Made by a program: the position numbers and the translations under genes. DNA of 17,932 nucleotides, taken from NCBI GenBank assembly GCA_945971755.1, contig CAMFPJ010000017.1, positions 1 to 17,932 of the forward strand. The letters are read 5' to 3'. Positions 8,086 through 14,517 of the stretch are shown here, in pieces (within the stretch, counting starts at the first letter, position 1; every line of letters starts with the position of its first letter). The notes beneath the pieces were generated by a model that was not told the origin of the DNA, made no database searches, and saw nothing but the letters and a program-made list of their open reading frames with translations. This DNA is from an uncultured Clostridia bacterium (GTDB taxonomy: Bacteria; Bacillota; Clostridia; Oscillospirales; Acutalibacteraceae).

Positions 8086-9387
8086 TTATTTTTGCTTCAC
8101 CGATACTTTTATCTCCGGTTTGCCTTGTATCCAGCATTTTCCGTTTGAAATTGTTGCGGTTGCAACTACCGATTCAACATTTTCGCTCAAAATCACAGAT
8201 TGCAAATCAGCAATAAGAACAACATCATTAGGCGTGATATCACTGATGCTTTCAGGGTCACCGATTACCGTAAGATTTACATTTCCCTGCTGAACATTTT
8301 TAATATCAAATGAGGGATTAACATTAGTAAACTGAAGCTTTGATGCAGGGACTGAAATAGTTGTCGACGCAAAGTCGGAAGCATCAACTGTTACTCTGAA
8401 GGTTGATATATTTGATGATTGAATTTTATAACTTTCAATATCCGAAACAGGAATATTAAAAGTATTTATTCCTCTCGCAATATCAGCAAAATCAATCGTT
8501 CCCACAGATAACGACTTAGTTGTTGAAACTGAGTCAATCGGAATGGCTGCAGTGATTTTCGCAGGATAAACCGAGTACTTAAGCGGGTTTGAAACATAAT
8601 ATTCAGGTACGTTTTTGTATTCTACCGATGTGGGGAGCGTAACAATCTTAAGAACAGGAATTAACATTGTTATTTCAACCCCGTCTGTTTCAATTTGTGA
8701 ATATTTAAGGCTTGAACCATCTTCGGTAATAAGTTCAATTTGAGGTACTACGGTTTTGTTCTTTTCAAGTTTTTCAGTAAGGCTAACAGTTGCCAATGCT
8801 TTGCTTATTCTGTTAATCTCCGATGCAGGTCCGCTAACACTGACAGTTTGTTTAGAAAAAACAATATCACCCAAAATACAATCTTCTGAAAGAAGAGATT
8901 CTACGTCATTAACAAAGTTAGTTTCTAAAGGAAGTTCGACCTGTTTGTATATATCAAAGTAAACTTGAATGTAGTTTGAAGAAAGACCTATAATTTCGAA
9001 GTCATCGGCGCCGTCCGCTACCGAATATTTGAGCTGAAGAGTTTTGTTTCCTGCGCTGTCAACATAATTTGTGTTTGCCGTTACGGAAATATCATCCTCA
9101 TCAAGACTGGCTAAAATATATTTTTTTCCTGTTACGGTAACGTCAACCTTAAATTCTTTATCGCCGAATATTTGAAGATTAAGCTGTTCCGGAACACTGT
9201 TTTGAAGGTCAATGGAAACAGGAACGTCAGTAATAACCTTTTGGGTAATCGGACTTTTTTCTACTGCAACCCAAATCCAAAGTGCAAATGAAACGATTAA
9301 AGAAAACAACATAAGAGCACGGTTATTACGAATTATTCTTGAAAACGAAAATTTCGATATATACTTTTTATTTACATTATTGCTCAT
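8086..9387 (-). CDS. cdaR: CdaR, YbbR-domain regulator of the c-di-AMP synthase
   Basis: CdaR is a membrane-anchored extracytoplasmic protein that binds and modulates CdaA. After a basic N-terminus there is one transmembrane segment (about 24-42, MLFSLIVSFALWIWVAV). Three to four YbbR repeats of about 80-90 residues follow, each with the pattern of a hydrophobic strand, VSGP/VTGK/VIGD turn and Val/Ile-rich strands. I chose the ATG at 9387. It has AGAGG 8 nt upstream, gives the typical short N-terminus before the membrane segment (433 residues), and overlaps the cdaA stop by 11 bp. An in-frame ATG at 9432 would add 15 residues inside cdaA without a clear ribosome binding site. The lipoprotein gene, not glmM, lies downstream. 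Confidence 0.9.
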   Translation of the reverse strand: MSNNVNKKYISKFSFSRIIRNNRALMLFSLIVSFALWIWVAVEKSPITQKVITDVPVSIDLQNSVPEQLNLQIFGDKEFKVDVTVTGKKYILASLDEDDISVTANTNYVDSAGNKTLQLKYSVADGADDFEIIGLSSNYIQVYFDIYKQVELPLETNFVNDVESLLSEDCILGDIVFSKQTVSVSGPASEINRISKALATVSLTEKLEKNKTVVPQIELITEDGSSLKYSQIETDGVEITMLIPVLKIVTLPTSVEYKNVPEYYVSNPLKYSVYPAKITAAIPIDSVSTTKSLSVGTIDFADIARGINTFNIPVSDIESYKIQSSNISTFRVTVDASDFASTTISVPASKLQFTNVNPSFDIKNVQQGNVNLTVIGDPESISDITPNDVVLIADLQSVILSENVESVVATATISNGKCWIQGKPEIKVSVKQK

Positions 9388-10264
9388 TTTTGTTACCTCT
9401 AAAAATCTTTTTAAGCTTGCTGTTATTATCATTATCTGATTTAATAAAGTTTTTCATAAGAATTTCACGAAGGTCTCCGTCAGAAATATTCCTGCGAAGA
9501 ACGCCTTTTTCCGCAATTGAAATATGACCCGTTTCTTCAGAGACAACAAGTACCAATGCATCACTCATTTCACTCATTCCAATGGCAGCTCTGTGGCGTG
9601 TTCCAAGTTCACTGGAAATATTATTGTTGCTTGTTAACGGTAAAATACATCCGGCTGCAACAACCTTTGCGTCCTCAATTACAGCCGCACCGTCGTGCAT
9701 AGGTGCTTTCGGAAAGAAAATATTACCGATAAGTTCAGGTGAAATATCAGCATTTACAACCGTGCCGGTTTTTATAATGTCTCCGAGAATTGTATTTCTT
9801 TTGAAAACAATAAGAGCTCCGATTTTTTTGTCGCTCATATCCGAGCAAGCCTTACATACAGCGTTAATTGATTTTTCAATTTTTTCTTTTTGGAAAAGGT
9901 CATCTTTGTTTGCAAAGTTAAAAATATTCAATTTTGAAACAGAACTTCTGCCCACACTTTCAAGAGCATGGCGAATTTCAGGGCTGAAAATAATTACAAG
10001 AATTACAAGTAAATCGCTGAAAACAAAGTTCAAAAGATATTTACTGACTTGCATATCAAGCACAGAAACAAGCACGAAAAGAACTACAAGTAAAATAGCT
10101 CCTTTAACAAGCTGCATTGCTCTTGTTTCGCGAATCAGTTTAATTGTACTGTAAATAACGAAAGCAACAAGCAAAACGTCAAGCACGTCGGAAATTCGGT
10201 CAAATGAAAGAATTGCCTGCTTAAATTCTTGAAAGTAATCTGTGAAAATTGAAAGCAAGTACAT
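9377..10264 (-). CDS. cdaA: Diadenylate cyclase CdaA (c-di-AMP synthase)
   Basis: CdaA (DacA) joins two ATP into cyclic di-AMP, which controls potassium and osmolyte balance and cell-wall homeostasis in Firmicutes. Three N-terminal membrane helices (about 28-45, 53-70, 78-95) precede the DAC domain. The catalytic DGA motif is at 191-193 (PMHDGAAVIED) and the RHR motif at 223-225 (GTRHRAAIG). I chose the ATG at 10264, giving 295 residues and the usual YLLSIF-type N-terminus. A purine-rich AAGAGAG lies about 8 nt upstream. An in-frame ATG at 10336 would add 24 residues reading through an inverted repeat and is unlikely. The C-terminal tail is Asn/Lys-rich. It heads the long minus-strand gene chain. 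Confidence 0.95.
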   Translation of the reverse strand: MYLLSIFTDYFQEFKQAILSFDRISDVLDVLLVAFVIYSTIKLIRETRAMQLVKGAILLVVLFVLVSVLDMQVSKYLLNFVFSDLLVILVIIFSPEIRHALESVGRSSVSKLNIFNFANKDDLFQKEKIEKSINAVCKACSDMSDKKIGALIVFKRNTILGDIIKTGTVVNADISPELIGNIFFPKAPMHDGAAVIEDAKVVAAGCILPLTSNNNISSELGTRHRAAIGMSEMSDALVLVVSEETGHISIAEKGVLRRNISDGDLREILMKNFIKSDNDNNSKLKKIFRGNKNEQ

Positions 10265-10283
10265 AAAATCAACTCTCTTTTCT

Positions 10284-10358
10284 AAAAAAAATACAATATA
10301 TCGCAAGTGCTTTTCTGCAAAAGTGCATTTTGGCACATATAATCACGATATATTGTAT
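10284..10358 (-). terminator. Inverted repeat plus T-run in the cdaA leader: terminator or leader structure
   Basis: The arms ATACAATATATCG (10291-10303) and CGATATATTGTAT (10346-10358) are perfect reverse complements over 13 bp with a 42-nt loop. On the minus strand the structure is followed at once by eight T (10291 down to 10284). It could terminate the class V aminotransferase transcript or act as an attenuator for cdaA. The stem is AT-rich with only three G-C pairs and the loop is long, so it is not a textbook terminator. Two smaller stems (CTTTT/AAAAG and GTGC/GCAC) lie in the loop. Confidence 0.45.
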
Positions 10359-10369
10359 CATATCTTTAT

Positions 10370-11506
10370 TCATTTTGCAATTTTTTTAACGCAATTTACT
10401 AAAAAATCCGTTTCTTTTTCTCCAACAAACCACGATGGAGTTATTCTTACTGTTCCGGAACGTAAAGTTCCCATTTTTTTGTGTGCAAGCGGCGCACAGT
10501 GAAGCCCCCCACGGACACATATACCTTTTTCCGCTAAAAGCGTCGCAACTTCTTCACTATGCTTTTTTTTCACATTGAACGATAACACGGGTGCCAAGGG
10601 AACACTGCCGTAAATATTGGTATAAAGAGTAATATTTTTATCATATTTGAATTCATCAAATATAAATTTTATTATTTTATTTTCGTGATTCAAAATATTC
10701 TCAGATCTCGTTTTTTCAATAAATTTAATTCCCGCTGAAAGACCTGCAATTCCGTGAACATTCGGTGTTCCGCTTTCTAACTTATCGGGAAGATATACAG
10801 GCTGATTTAGATTTTCCGAATTACTGCCCGTTCCACCTTCAGTTAATGAATCTAAATTTATATCCGGTGAACAAATTAAAATGCCCGTACCCATTGGACC
10901 TAAAAGTCCTTTATGCCCTGCACAGCAAAGAATATCAATATGCTGTTTTTCTACATCAACAGGTAAATACCCTGCGCCTTGCGCAGCATCAAGAATAAAA
11001 ATTATGCCGTGTTTATGCGCTTCATTTGCAATTTTTTCGATGGGCGGCATTATTCCAAATACATTTGATGAAAGCGTACAAACCACCGCAATTGTATTAT
11101 CTCTAAATTTATTAACAAAATTATTCACAGTTTCAGTTTCATTATAACTTACTTCAGCTACAGAATAATCACAAACACCGCTATTTTTCATTTTTTCAAG
11201 AGGTCTTACAACTGAATTATGCTCCAAATCTGAAATCACGAAATGGGAATTCGGCTTTGCAACCCCTTTTATTGCAGAATTCAAAGAAAATGTGCACCCG
11301 GGGGTAAAAACAACATTTTCTGTTTCAGTGTTAAAGAATTTAGCGACGGTATTTCTTGCATTATATATTATTTCAGACGCTTTCATCGCAGAAGCATAAC
11401 CGCCTCTGCCGGGGTTTGCGCAAAAAGCGCTAAATGATTTTTCAACCGCATTTACAACGGTATATGGTTTTGGGAATGAAGTTGCTCCGTTGTCAAAATA
11501 TATCAT
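10370..11506 (-). CDS. Class V aminotransferase, cysteine desulfurase family
   Basis: A PLP enzyme of the NifS/SufS fold, 378 residues from the ATG at 11506. Visible residues are the N-terminal YFDNGATSFPKP, His96 in the EHNS motif, Asp173 in ILDAAQGAG, PLP-lysine Lys199 in CAGHKG, and Cys337 in RGGLHCAP at the position of the sulfur-accepting cysteine. The overall pattern resembles the EF2568-like family (TIGR01977), which in some bacteria accompanies selenium-dependent molybdenum hydroxylase genes. An alternative GTG at 11509 overlaps the upstream stop. The ATG fits better, being 6 nt after GGAAAG. It likely removes sulfur (or selenium) from cysteine (or selenocysteine), and the adjacent DUF3343 protein may be the acceptor. 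The substrate and recipient pathway are inference. Confidence 0.88.
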   Translation of the reverse strand: MIYFDNGATSFPKPYTVVNAVEKSFSAFCANPGRGGYASAMKASEIIYNARNTVAKFFNTETENVVFTPGCTFSLNSAIKGVAKPNSHFVISDLEHNSVVRPLEKMKNSGVCDYSVAEVSYNETETVNNFVNKFRDNTIAVVCTLSSNVFGIMPPIEKIANEAHKHGIIFILDAAQGAGYLPVDVEKQHIDILCCAGHKGLLGPMGTGILICSPDINLDSLTEGGTGSNSENLNQPVYLPDKLESGTPNVHGIAGLSAGIKFIEKTRSENILNHENKIIKFIFDEFKYDKNITLYTNIYGSVPLAPVLSFNVKKKHSEEVATLLAEKGICVRGGLHCAPLAHKKMGTLRSGTVRITPSWFVGEKETDFLVNCVKKIAK

Positions 11507-11508
11507 CA

Positions 11509-11724
11509 CTATCTTTCCATTCCCGTATATTTAATTTTTCCGCTGTCAAAGCTTTCTTTGATTTTATCGGTATCGCCAAAAACAACAAGGCTGTAACCGC
11601 AGCCTTCACCTTTCTTAGGATTAGGATTTTTCTGCATTTTTGTTTTTGCCCCGAAACGTTCAGCCGTGTTTTTAGCTTTTATTGCATAAGTTATTGAACT
11701 AAACTTAAAAGTAGCTTTACTCAT
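11509..11724 (-). CDS. DUF3343 small protein, putative S/Se carrier
   Basis: A 71-residue protein starting MSKATFKFSSITYAIKAKN. It shows the DUF3343 layout: an N-terminal strand, an AIKAKNTAERFG helix and a single Cys in GEGCGYSLVV near residue 43, where family members have a conserved Cys-Gly. Pfam describes the family as putative Se/S carrier-like. It ends at the start of the cysteine desulfurase gene, so the two are surely translated together. The ribosome binding site GGGTGG lies within the right arm of a strong hairpin and the ATG directly follows seven T. Initiation may therefore be controlled by that structure. Confidence 0.82.
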   Translation of the reverse strand: MSKATFKFSSITYAIKAKNTAERFGAKTKMQKNPNPKKGEGCGYSLVVFGDTDKIKESFDSGKIKYTGMER

Positions 11725-11764
11725 AAAAAAACACCACCCTGTTACATCTTATGTTACGGGGTGG
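11725..11764 (-). terminator. Strong hairpin with T-run directly before the DUF3343 start
   Basis: On the minus strand CCACCCCGTAACAT (11764-11751) pairs with ATGTAACAGGGTGG (11747-11734). There are 13 pairs, one of them G-U, one internal mismatch and a 3-nt loop. After TG come seven T (11731-11725), then the ATG at 11724. This is the form of an intrinsic terminator for the upstream ispDF transcript, but it also buries the GGGTGG ribosome binding site of the next gene. A second small palindrome, TGGCA-TT-TGCCA, lies beside it at 11762-11773. Confidence 0.75.
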
Positions 11765-11773
11765 CATTTGCCA

Positions 11774-12961
11774 TTATTTTTCAATCAGTGCTACTGCGTG
11801 AGCAGCTATTCCCTCTCTACTGCCTGTAAAGCCAAGTCCTTCTTCAGTTGTTGCCTTAACACTGACTGCATCAAGATGAACAGAAAGTGCGTTTGCAATA
11901 TTCTCACGCATTTTTAGTATATGAGGAGCAAGCTTCGGTGATTGTGCCAAAACAGTTGCATCAATGTTTACAACCGAATAACCGCTATCATTTATGAACT
12001 GATTTACTTTTTTCAGTAAATCTAAGCTATTTGCATTTTTATATTTTTCATCAGTATCGGGAAAATGCTTGCCTATATCACCGAGTGCTGCTGCACCGAG
12101 CAGACTGTCAGAAATTGCGTGAAGCAAAACATCGGCATCCGAGTGGCCCAAAAGCCCCATTCCGTTATTCTCAATTTCGACACCACCGAGAATAAGTTTT
12201 CTGTTTTCAACTAATTTATGCACATCATATCCGTGACCTATTCTAATCATTTTTTCTCTCCTAATAATTGCCTCGGCAAAAACAATATCCTCCGGTGTAG
12301 TAATTTTAATATTAAACGGAGAGGATTCAACTGTAAATACAGGCACGCCTGCAGCCTCCATAAGCATACAGTCATCAGTGAAGTTTTTGCTGTTCGAAAC
12401 AGTTTTCATAGCATTCAAATAAGCGTTTTTCTCAAAAACCTGAGGTGTTTGCATTTGACGAACAGTGTTTCTGTCAACTGTTTCAGCAATAAAATTCTTA
12501 TCATTTACAATTTTTATGGTATCTTTCGCAGTAATTGCTGCAGCAGCGGCACCAAAGCAAATTGCTTTTTCAACTGTTTCTTTTATTACCTCTTGCGACA
12601 CAAAAGGTCTTGCGCCGTCATGAATTGCAATATATTCTGCATTTTCACTACAAGCAGAAATTCCGTTAAAAACACTTTCCTGGCGGGTGTTGCCTCCCTT
12701 TACTACAGCTTTAACTTTTGAAAATTCAAATCTTTCTGCAATTATCTTATAATCGTCAATAACTTCTTCACGTGTAACAATAATTATTTCTTTTATTACA
12801 TCAGATTTTTGAAAAGCAAAAACAGCCCTTGCGATAACCGGCATTCCGCCTATATCCAAAAGCTGTTTGTCAATACCTTGCATACGAGAAGACGTACCTG
12901 CAGCAACAATTATTGCAGACACATTTTTCTCGTTTATATTGTTAGCAACGGCATTATTCAT
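11774..12961 (-). CDS. ispDF: Bifunctional IspD-IspF isoprenoid (MEP pathway) enzyme
   Basis: A 395-residue fusion of two MEP-pathway enzymes. Residues 14-235 are IspD (2-C-methyl-D-erythritol 4-phosphate cytidylyltransferase), with the nucleotide-binding AIIVAAGTSSRM at 16-27, KGGNTRQESVFNG at 88-100 and IHDGARPF at 113-120. Residues 238-395 are IspF (MECDP synthase), starting MIRIGHGYDVH with zinc ligands Asp246, His248 and His281. LLGHSDADVLLHA is at 270-282 and TTEEGLGFTG at 371-380. Both active sites look intact and there is no stop between them. The start at 12961 has AGAGGTAAAT upstream. It follows the MocR-type aminotransferase by 12 bp. Confidence 0.95.
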   Translation of the reverse strand: MNNAVANNINEKNVSAIIVAAGTSSRMQGIDKQLLDIGGMPVIARAVFAFQKSDVIKEIIIVTREEVIDDYKIIAERFEFSKVKAVVKGGNTRQESVFNGISACSENAEYIAIHDGARPFVSQEVIKETVEKAICFGAAAAAITAKDTIKIVNDKNFIAETVDRNTVRQMQTPQVFEKNAYLNAMKTVSNSKNFTDDCMLMEAAGVPVFTVESSPFNIKITTPEDIVFAEAIIRREKMIRIGHGYDVHKLVENRKLILGGVEIENNGMGLLGHSDADVLLHAISDSLLGAAALGDIGKHFPDTDEKYKNANSLDLLKKVNQFINDSGYSVVNIDATVLAQSPKLAPHILKMRENIANALSVHLDAVSVKATTEEGLGFTGSREGIAAHAVALIEK

Positions 12962-12973
12962 ATTTACCTCTTT

Positions 12974-14245
12974 TTATTTAAGCAAAGATTCTATTGCTGC
13001 TATTTTAGCACATAAGCAGAAAATTTCAACTGCTTTTTTCAGTTCCTCATTTGACGGGAAAGTGGGAGCAATACGAATGTTTCTGTCAAATGGGTCTTTT
13101 CCGTAAGGATAGGTTGCGCCGACAGTAGTAAGGACAACTCCCGCCTCTTTACAAAGTTCTCCTATTCTTTTGGCACTGCCCACTGTTGTATTGTAACTTA
13201 TGAAGTAACCTCCGTTTGGTTTAATCCATTCGGCAATTCCTGCAGGCGCAATTTCAGCATCTAATGCGTCAAGGACGATTTGAAATTTCGGTCCGATAAT
13301 TTCAGCATGCTTTTTCATGTGTGCACGAATTCCAACAGCATTTTTATAATATCTTACATGACGAAGCTGATTAAGCTTATCAAAGCCTATGGTTTGATAT
13401 TTCATTCTGCCTTTAATGTCTGCAATGTTTCTGTCAGATGCCGCAATGGCAGAAATTCCTGCACCGGGGAAGGAAATCTTTGAAGTAGAAGTAAATTCAA
13501 CAAAATTATCTTCTGTACCGAACTTTTTGCAGGCCTCGAAGATGTTCATAAGTATGTCAGGAGTATCAGTTAAATCATGAACGCAGTAAGCGTTATCCCA
13601 AATTACTCTGAAGTCTTTCGCCGCAGGCTGAAGCGAAGCTAAAGCCAGAACTGTTTCATCGCTGTATGTAACGCCGTCGGGATTTGAGTATTTCGGAACA
13701 CAGAACATACCCTTAACCATTGGGTCTTTAATAAATTCTTTAATTTTATTTACATTCGGTCCAACGTTTGTCATTGGAATTGTAATCATTTCAATTCCAA
13801 AATATTCCGCAATTGCAAAATGCCTGTCATAACCGGGAACGGGGCAAAGAAATTTTACATTCCCCTGTTTACTCCAAGGCTCGTTTCCGCCGATTCCCGA
13901 AACCATACACTGTGCAACAAAATCAAACATAAGATTAAGACTTGAAGATCCACCAACAATAATGTTGTCGGCAGGAACTTCGAGAATTTCCGAAAAAAGC
14001 TCTTTACACTCGGGAATTCCGTCAAGAACGCCATAATTTCTGCAATCAATTCCGCTGTCAGAAATGCAAGTATCACCACCGTTAAAAACTTTAAGAACAT
14101 CATAAGAAAGTTCGAGCTGTTCGTGCCCCGGCTTACCTCGAGACATATCAAGTGAAAGGTTCATTTTTTTTATTTCTTCATACTTTGCCAATAACTCATT
14201 TTTAAGAGCTTGCAAATCTTCTTTTTTCATCTCAGCGTATCTCAA
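12974..14245 (-). CDS. MocR-type class I aminotransferase, probable aspartate aminotransferase
   Basis: A PLP-dependent transaminase of the Aminotran_MocR family (PF12897), which includes aspartate aminotransferases of the AspT type. Visible residues are LDMSRGKPG (32-40), GVLDGIPE (72-79), VPGYDRHFA (136-144), NPDG (188-191), DNAY (217-220) and the PLP lysine Lys256 in STSKISFPG. I chose a TTG start at 14245. GGAGG (14254-14258) lies 8 nt before it, while the same GGAGG sits inside the codons of the in-frame ATG at 14260 and cannot serve it. The resulting N-terminus (MRYAEMKKEDLQAL) matches the usual family start. The protein is 423 residues. The substrate (probably aspartate/2-oxoglutarate) is inferred from family. 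Confidence 0.9.
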   Translation of the reverse strand: MRYAEMKKEDLQALKNELLAKYEEIKKMNLSLDMSRGKPGHEQLELSYDVLKVFNGGDTCISDSGIDCRNYGVLDGIPECKELFSEILEVPADNIIVGGSSSLNLMFDFVAQCMVSGIGGNEPWSKQGNVKFLCPVPGYDRHFAIAEYFGIEMITIPMTNVGPNVNKIKEFIKDPMVKGMFCVPKYSNPDGVTYSDETVLALASLQPAAKDFRVIWDNAYCVHDLTDTPDILMNIFEACKKFGTEDNFVEFTSTSKISFPGAGISAIAASDRNIADIKGRMKYQTIGFDKLNQLRHVRYYKNAVGIRAHMKKHAEIIGPKFQIVLDALDAEIAPAGIAEWIKPNGGYFISYNTTVGSAKRIGELCKEAGVVLTTVGATYPYGKDPFDRNIRIAPTFPSNEELKKAVEIFCLCAKIAAIESLLK

Positions 14246-14253
14246 AACAAAAA

Positions 14254-14258
14254 CCTCC
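14254..14258 (-). promoter_or_regulatory. Ribosome binding site that decides a TTG start
   Basis: GGAGG on the minus strand overlaps the first two codons of the apparent ATG start at 14260 and stands 8 nt before TTG at 14243-14245. This spacing argues that translation begins at TTG. Confidence 0.7.
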
Positions 14259-14277
14259 ATGCTGAAAATATGATAAT

Positions 14278-14306
14278 ATTTTATAATACGAAATTTAATT
14301 TTGCAA
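14278..14306 (-). promoter_or_regulatory. Predicted sigma-A promoter of the aminotransferase-ispDF block
   Basis: On the minus strand TTGCAA (14306-14301), a 17-nt spacer and TAAAAT (14283-14278) match the vegetative consensus well. The expected start near 14271 leaves a leader of about 25 nt before the TTG start. The -35 box is the downstream end of a 30-bp motif also found upstream of cdaA. Confidence 0.6.
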
Positions 14307-14366
14307 GTGCTTCAGTCAAAAATTGCATTTTTACATAAATCTGATGGTAATTTTAGCTAAATTTTG

Positions 14367-14388
14367 AATAATTTATCAATAATTTATC
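14367..14388. repeat. Tandem duplication of an 11-bp unit
   Basis: AATAATTTATC occurs twice head-to-tail (14367-14377 and 14378-14388) without mismatch, in the middle of the divergent intergenic region. An 11-bp period is one helical turn, so this could be a double protein site, though AT-rich slippage is also possible. Confidence 0.6.
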
Positions 14389-14420
14389 CATTTTTTAAGT
14401 TTCTCTGCTTAGTTTAGTAT

Positions 14421-14440
14421 ATGCAAACAGGGTTTTGCAT
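14421..14440. promoter_or_regulatory. Small dyad upstream of the manA promoter
   Basis: ATGCAAA (14421-14427) and TTTGCAT (14434-14440) are perfect reverse complements around a 6-nt centre, ending 18 bp before the manA -35 box. It may be an operator for the manA-transporter pair. It is not a recognised CcpA (cre) site. Confidence 0.4.
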
Positions 14441-14458
14441 GTAAAAAAAGAATAAATA

Positions 14459-14487
14459 TTGAAATAATACCCATGTTATGATAAAAT
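14459..14487 (+). promoter_or_regulatory. Predicted sigma-A promoter of manA
   Basis: TTGAAA (14459-14464), a 17-nt spacer and TAAAAT (14482-14487) form a good vegetative promoter. Transcription would start near 14494, about 24 nt before the manA ATG. Confidence 0.65.
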
Positions 14488-14517
14488 GTTCGCGATTAAA
14501 ATTTTGGAGTGTTAATA

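Noticed and set aside
9388..9432. Upstream ATG for cdaR at 9432
   Set aside because: It lacks a ribosome binding site and lies deep inside cdaA. The ATG at 9387 has AGAGG at good spacing and gives a normal N-terminus.
9582..10154. 190-codon plus-strand open frame
   Set aside because: It lies wholly antisense to cdaA, whose product has intact DGA and RHR motifs. Its translation shows no family pattern.
10301..10320. cdaA promoter candidates such as TTGCAG with TATTGT
   Set aside because: The boxes are weak and overlap the inverted repeat, so I do not list them as a feature.
10265..10336. Upstream ATG for cdaA at 10336
   Set aside because: The extra 24 residues would be encoded within the inverted repeat and loop, and precede the typical CdaA N-terminus.
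12218..12721. 167-codon plus-strand open frame
   Set aside because: Antisense to the IspD part of ispDF. The product is rich in Cys, Asn, Phe and His in the way of antisense reading of AT-rich genes.
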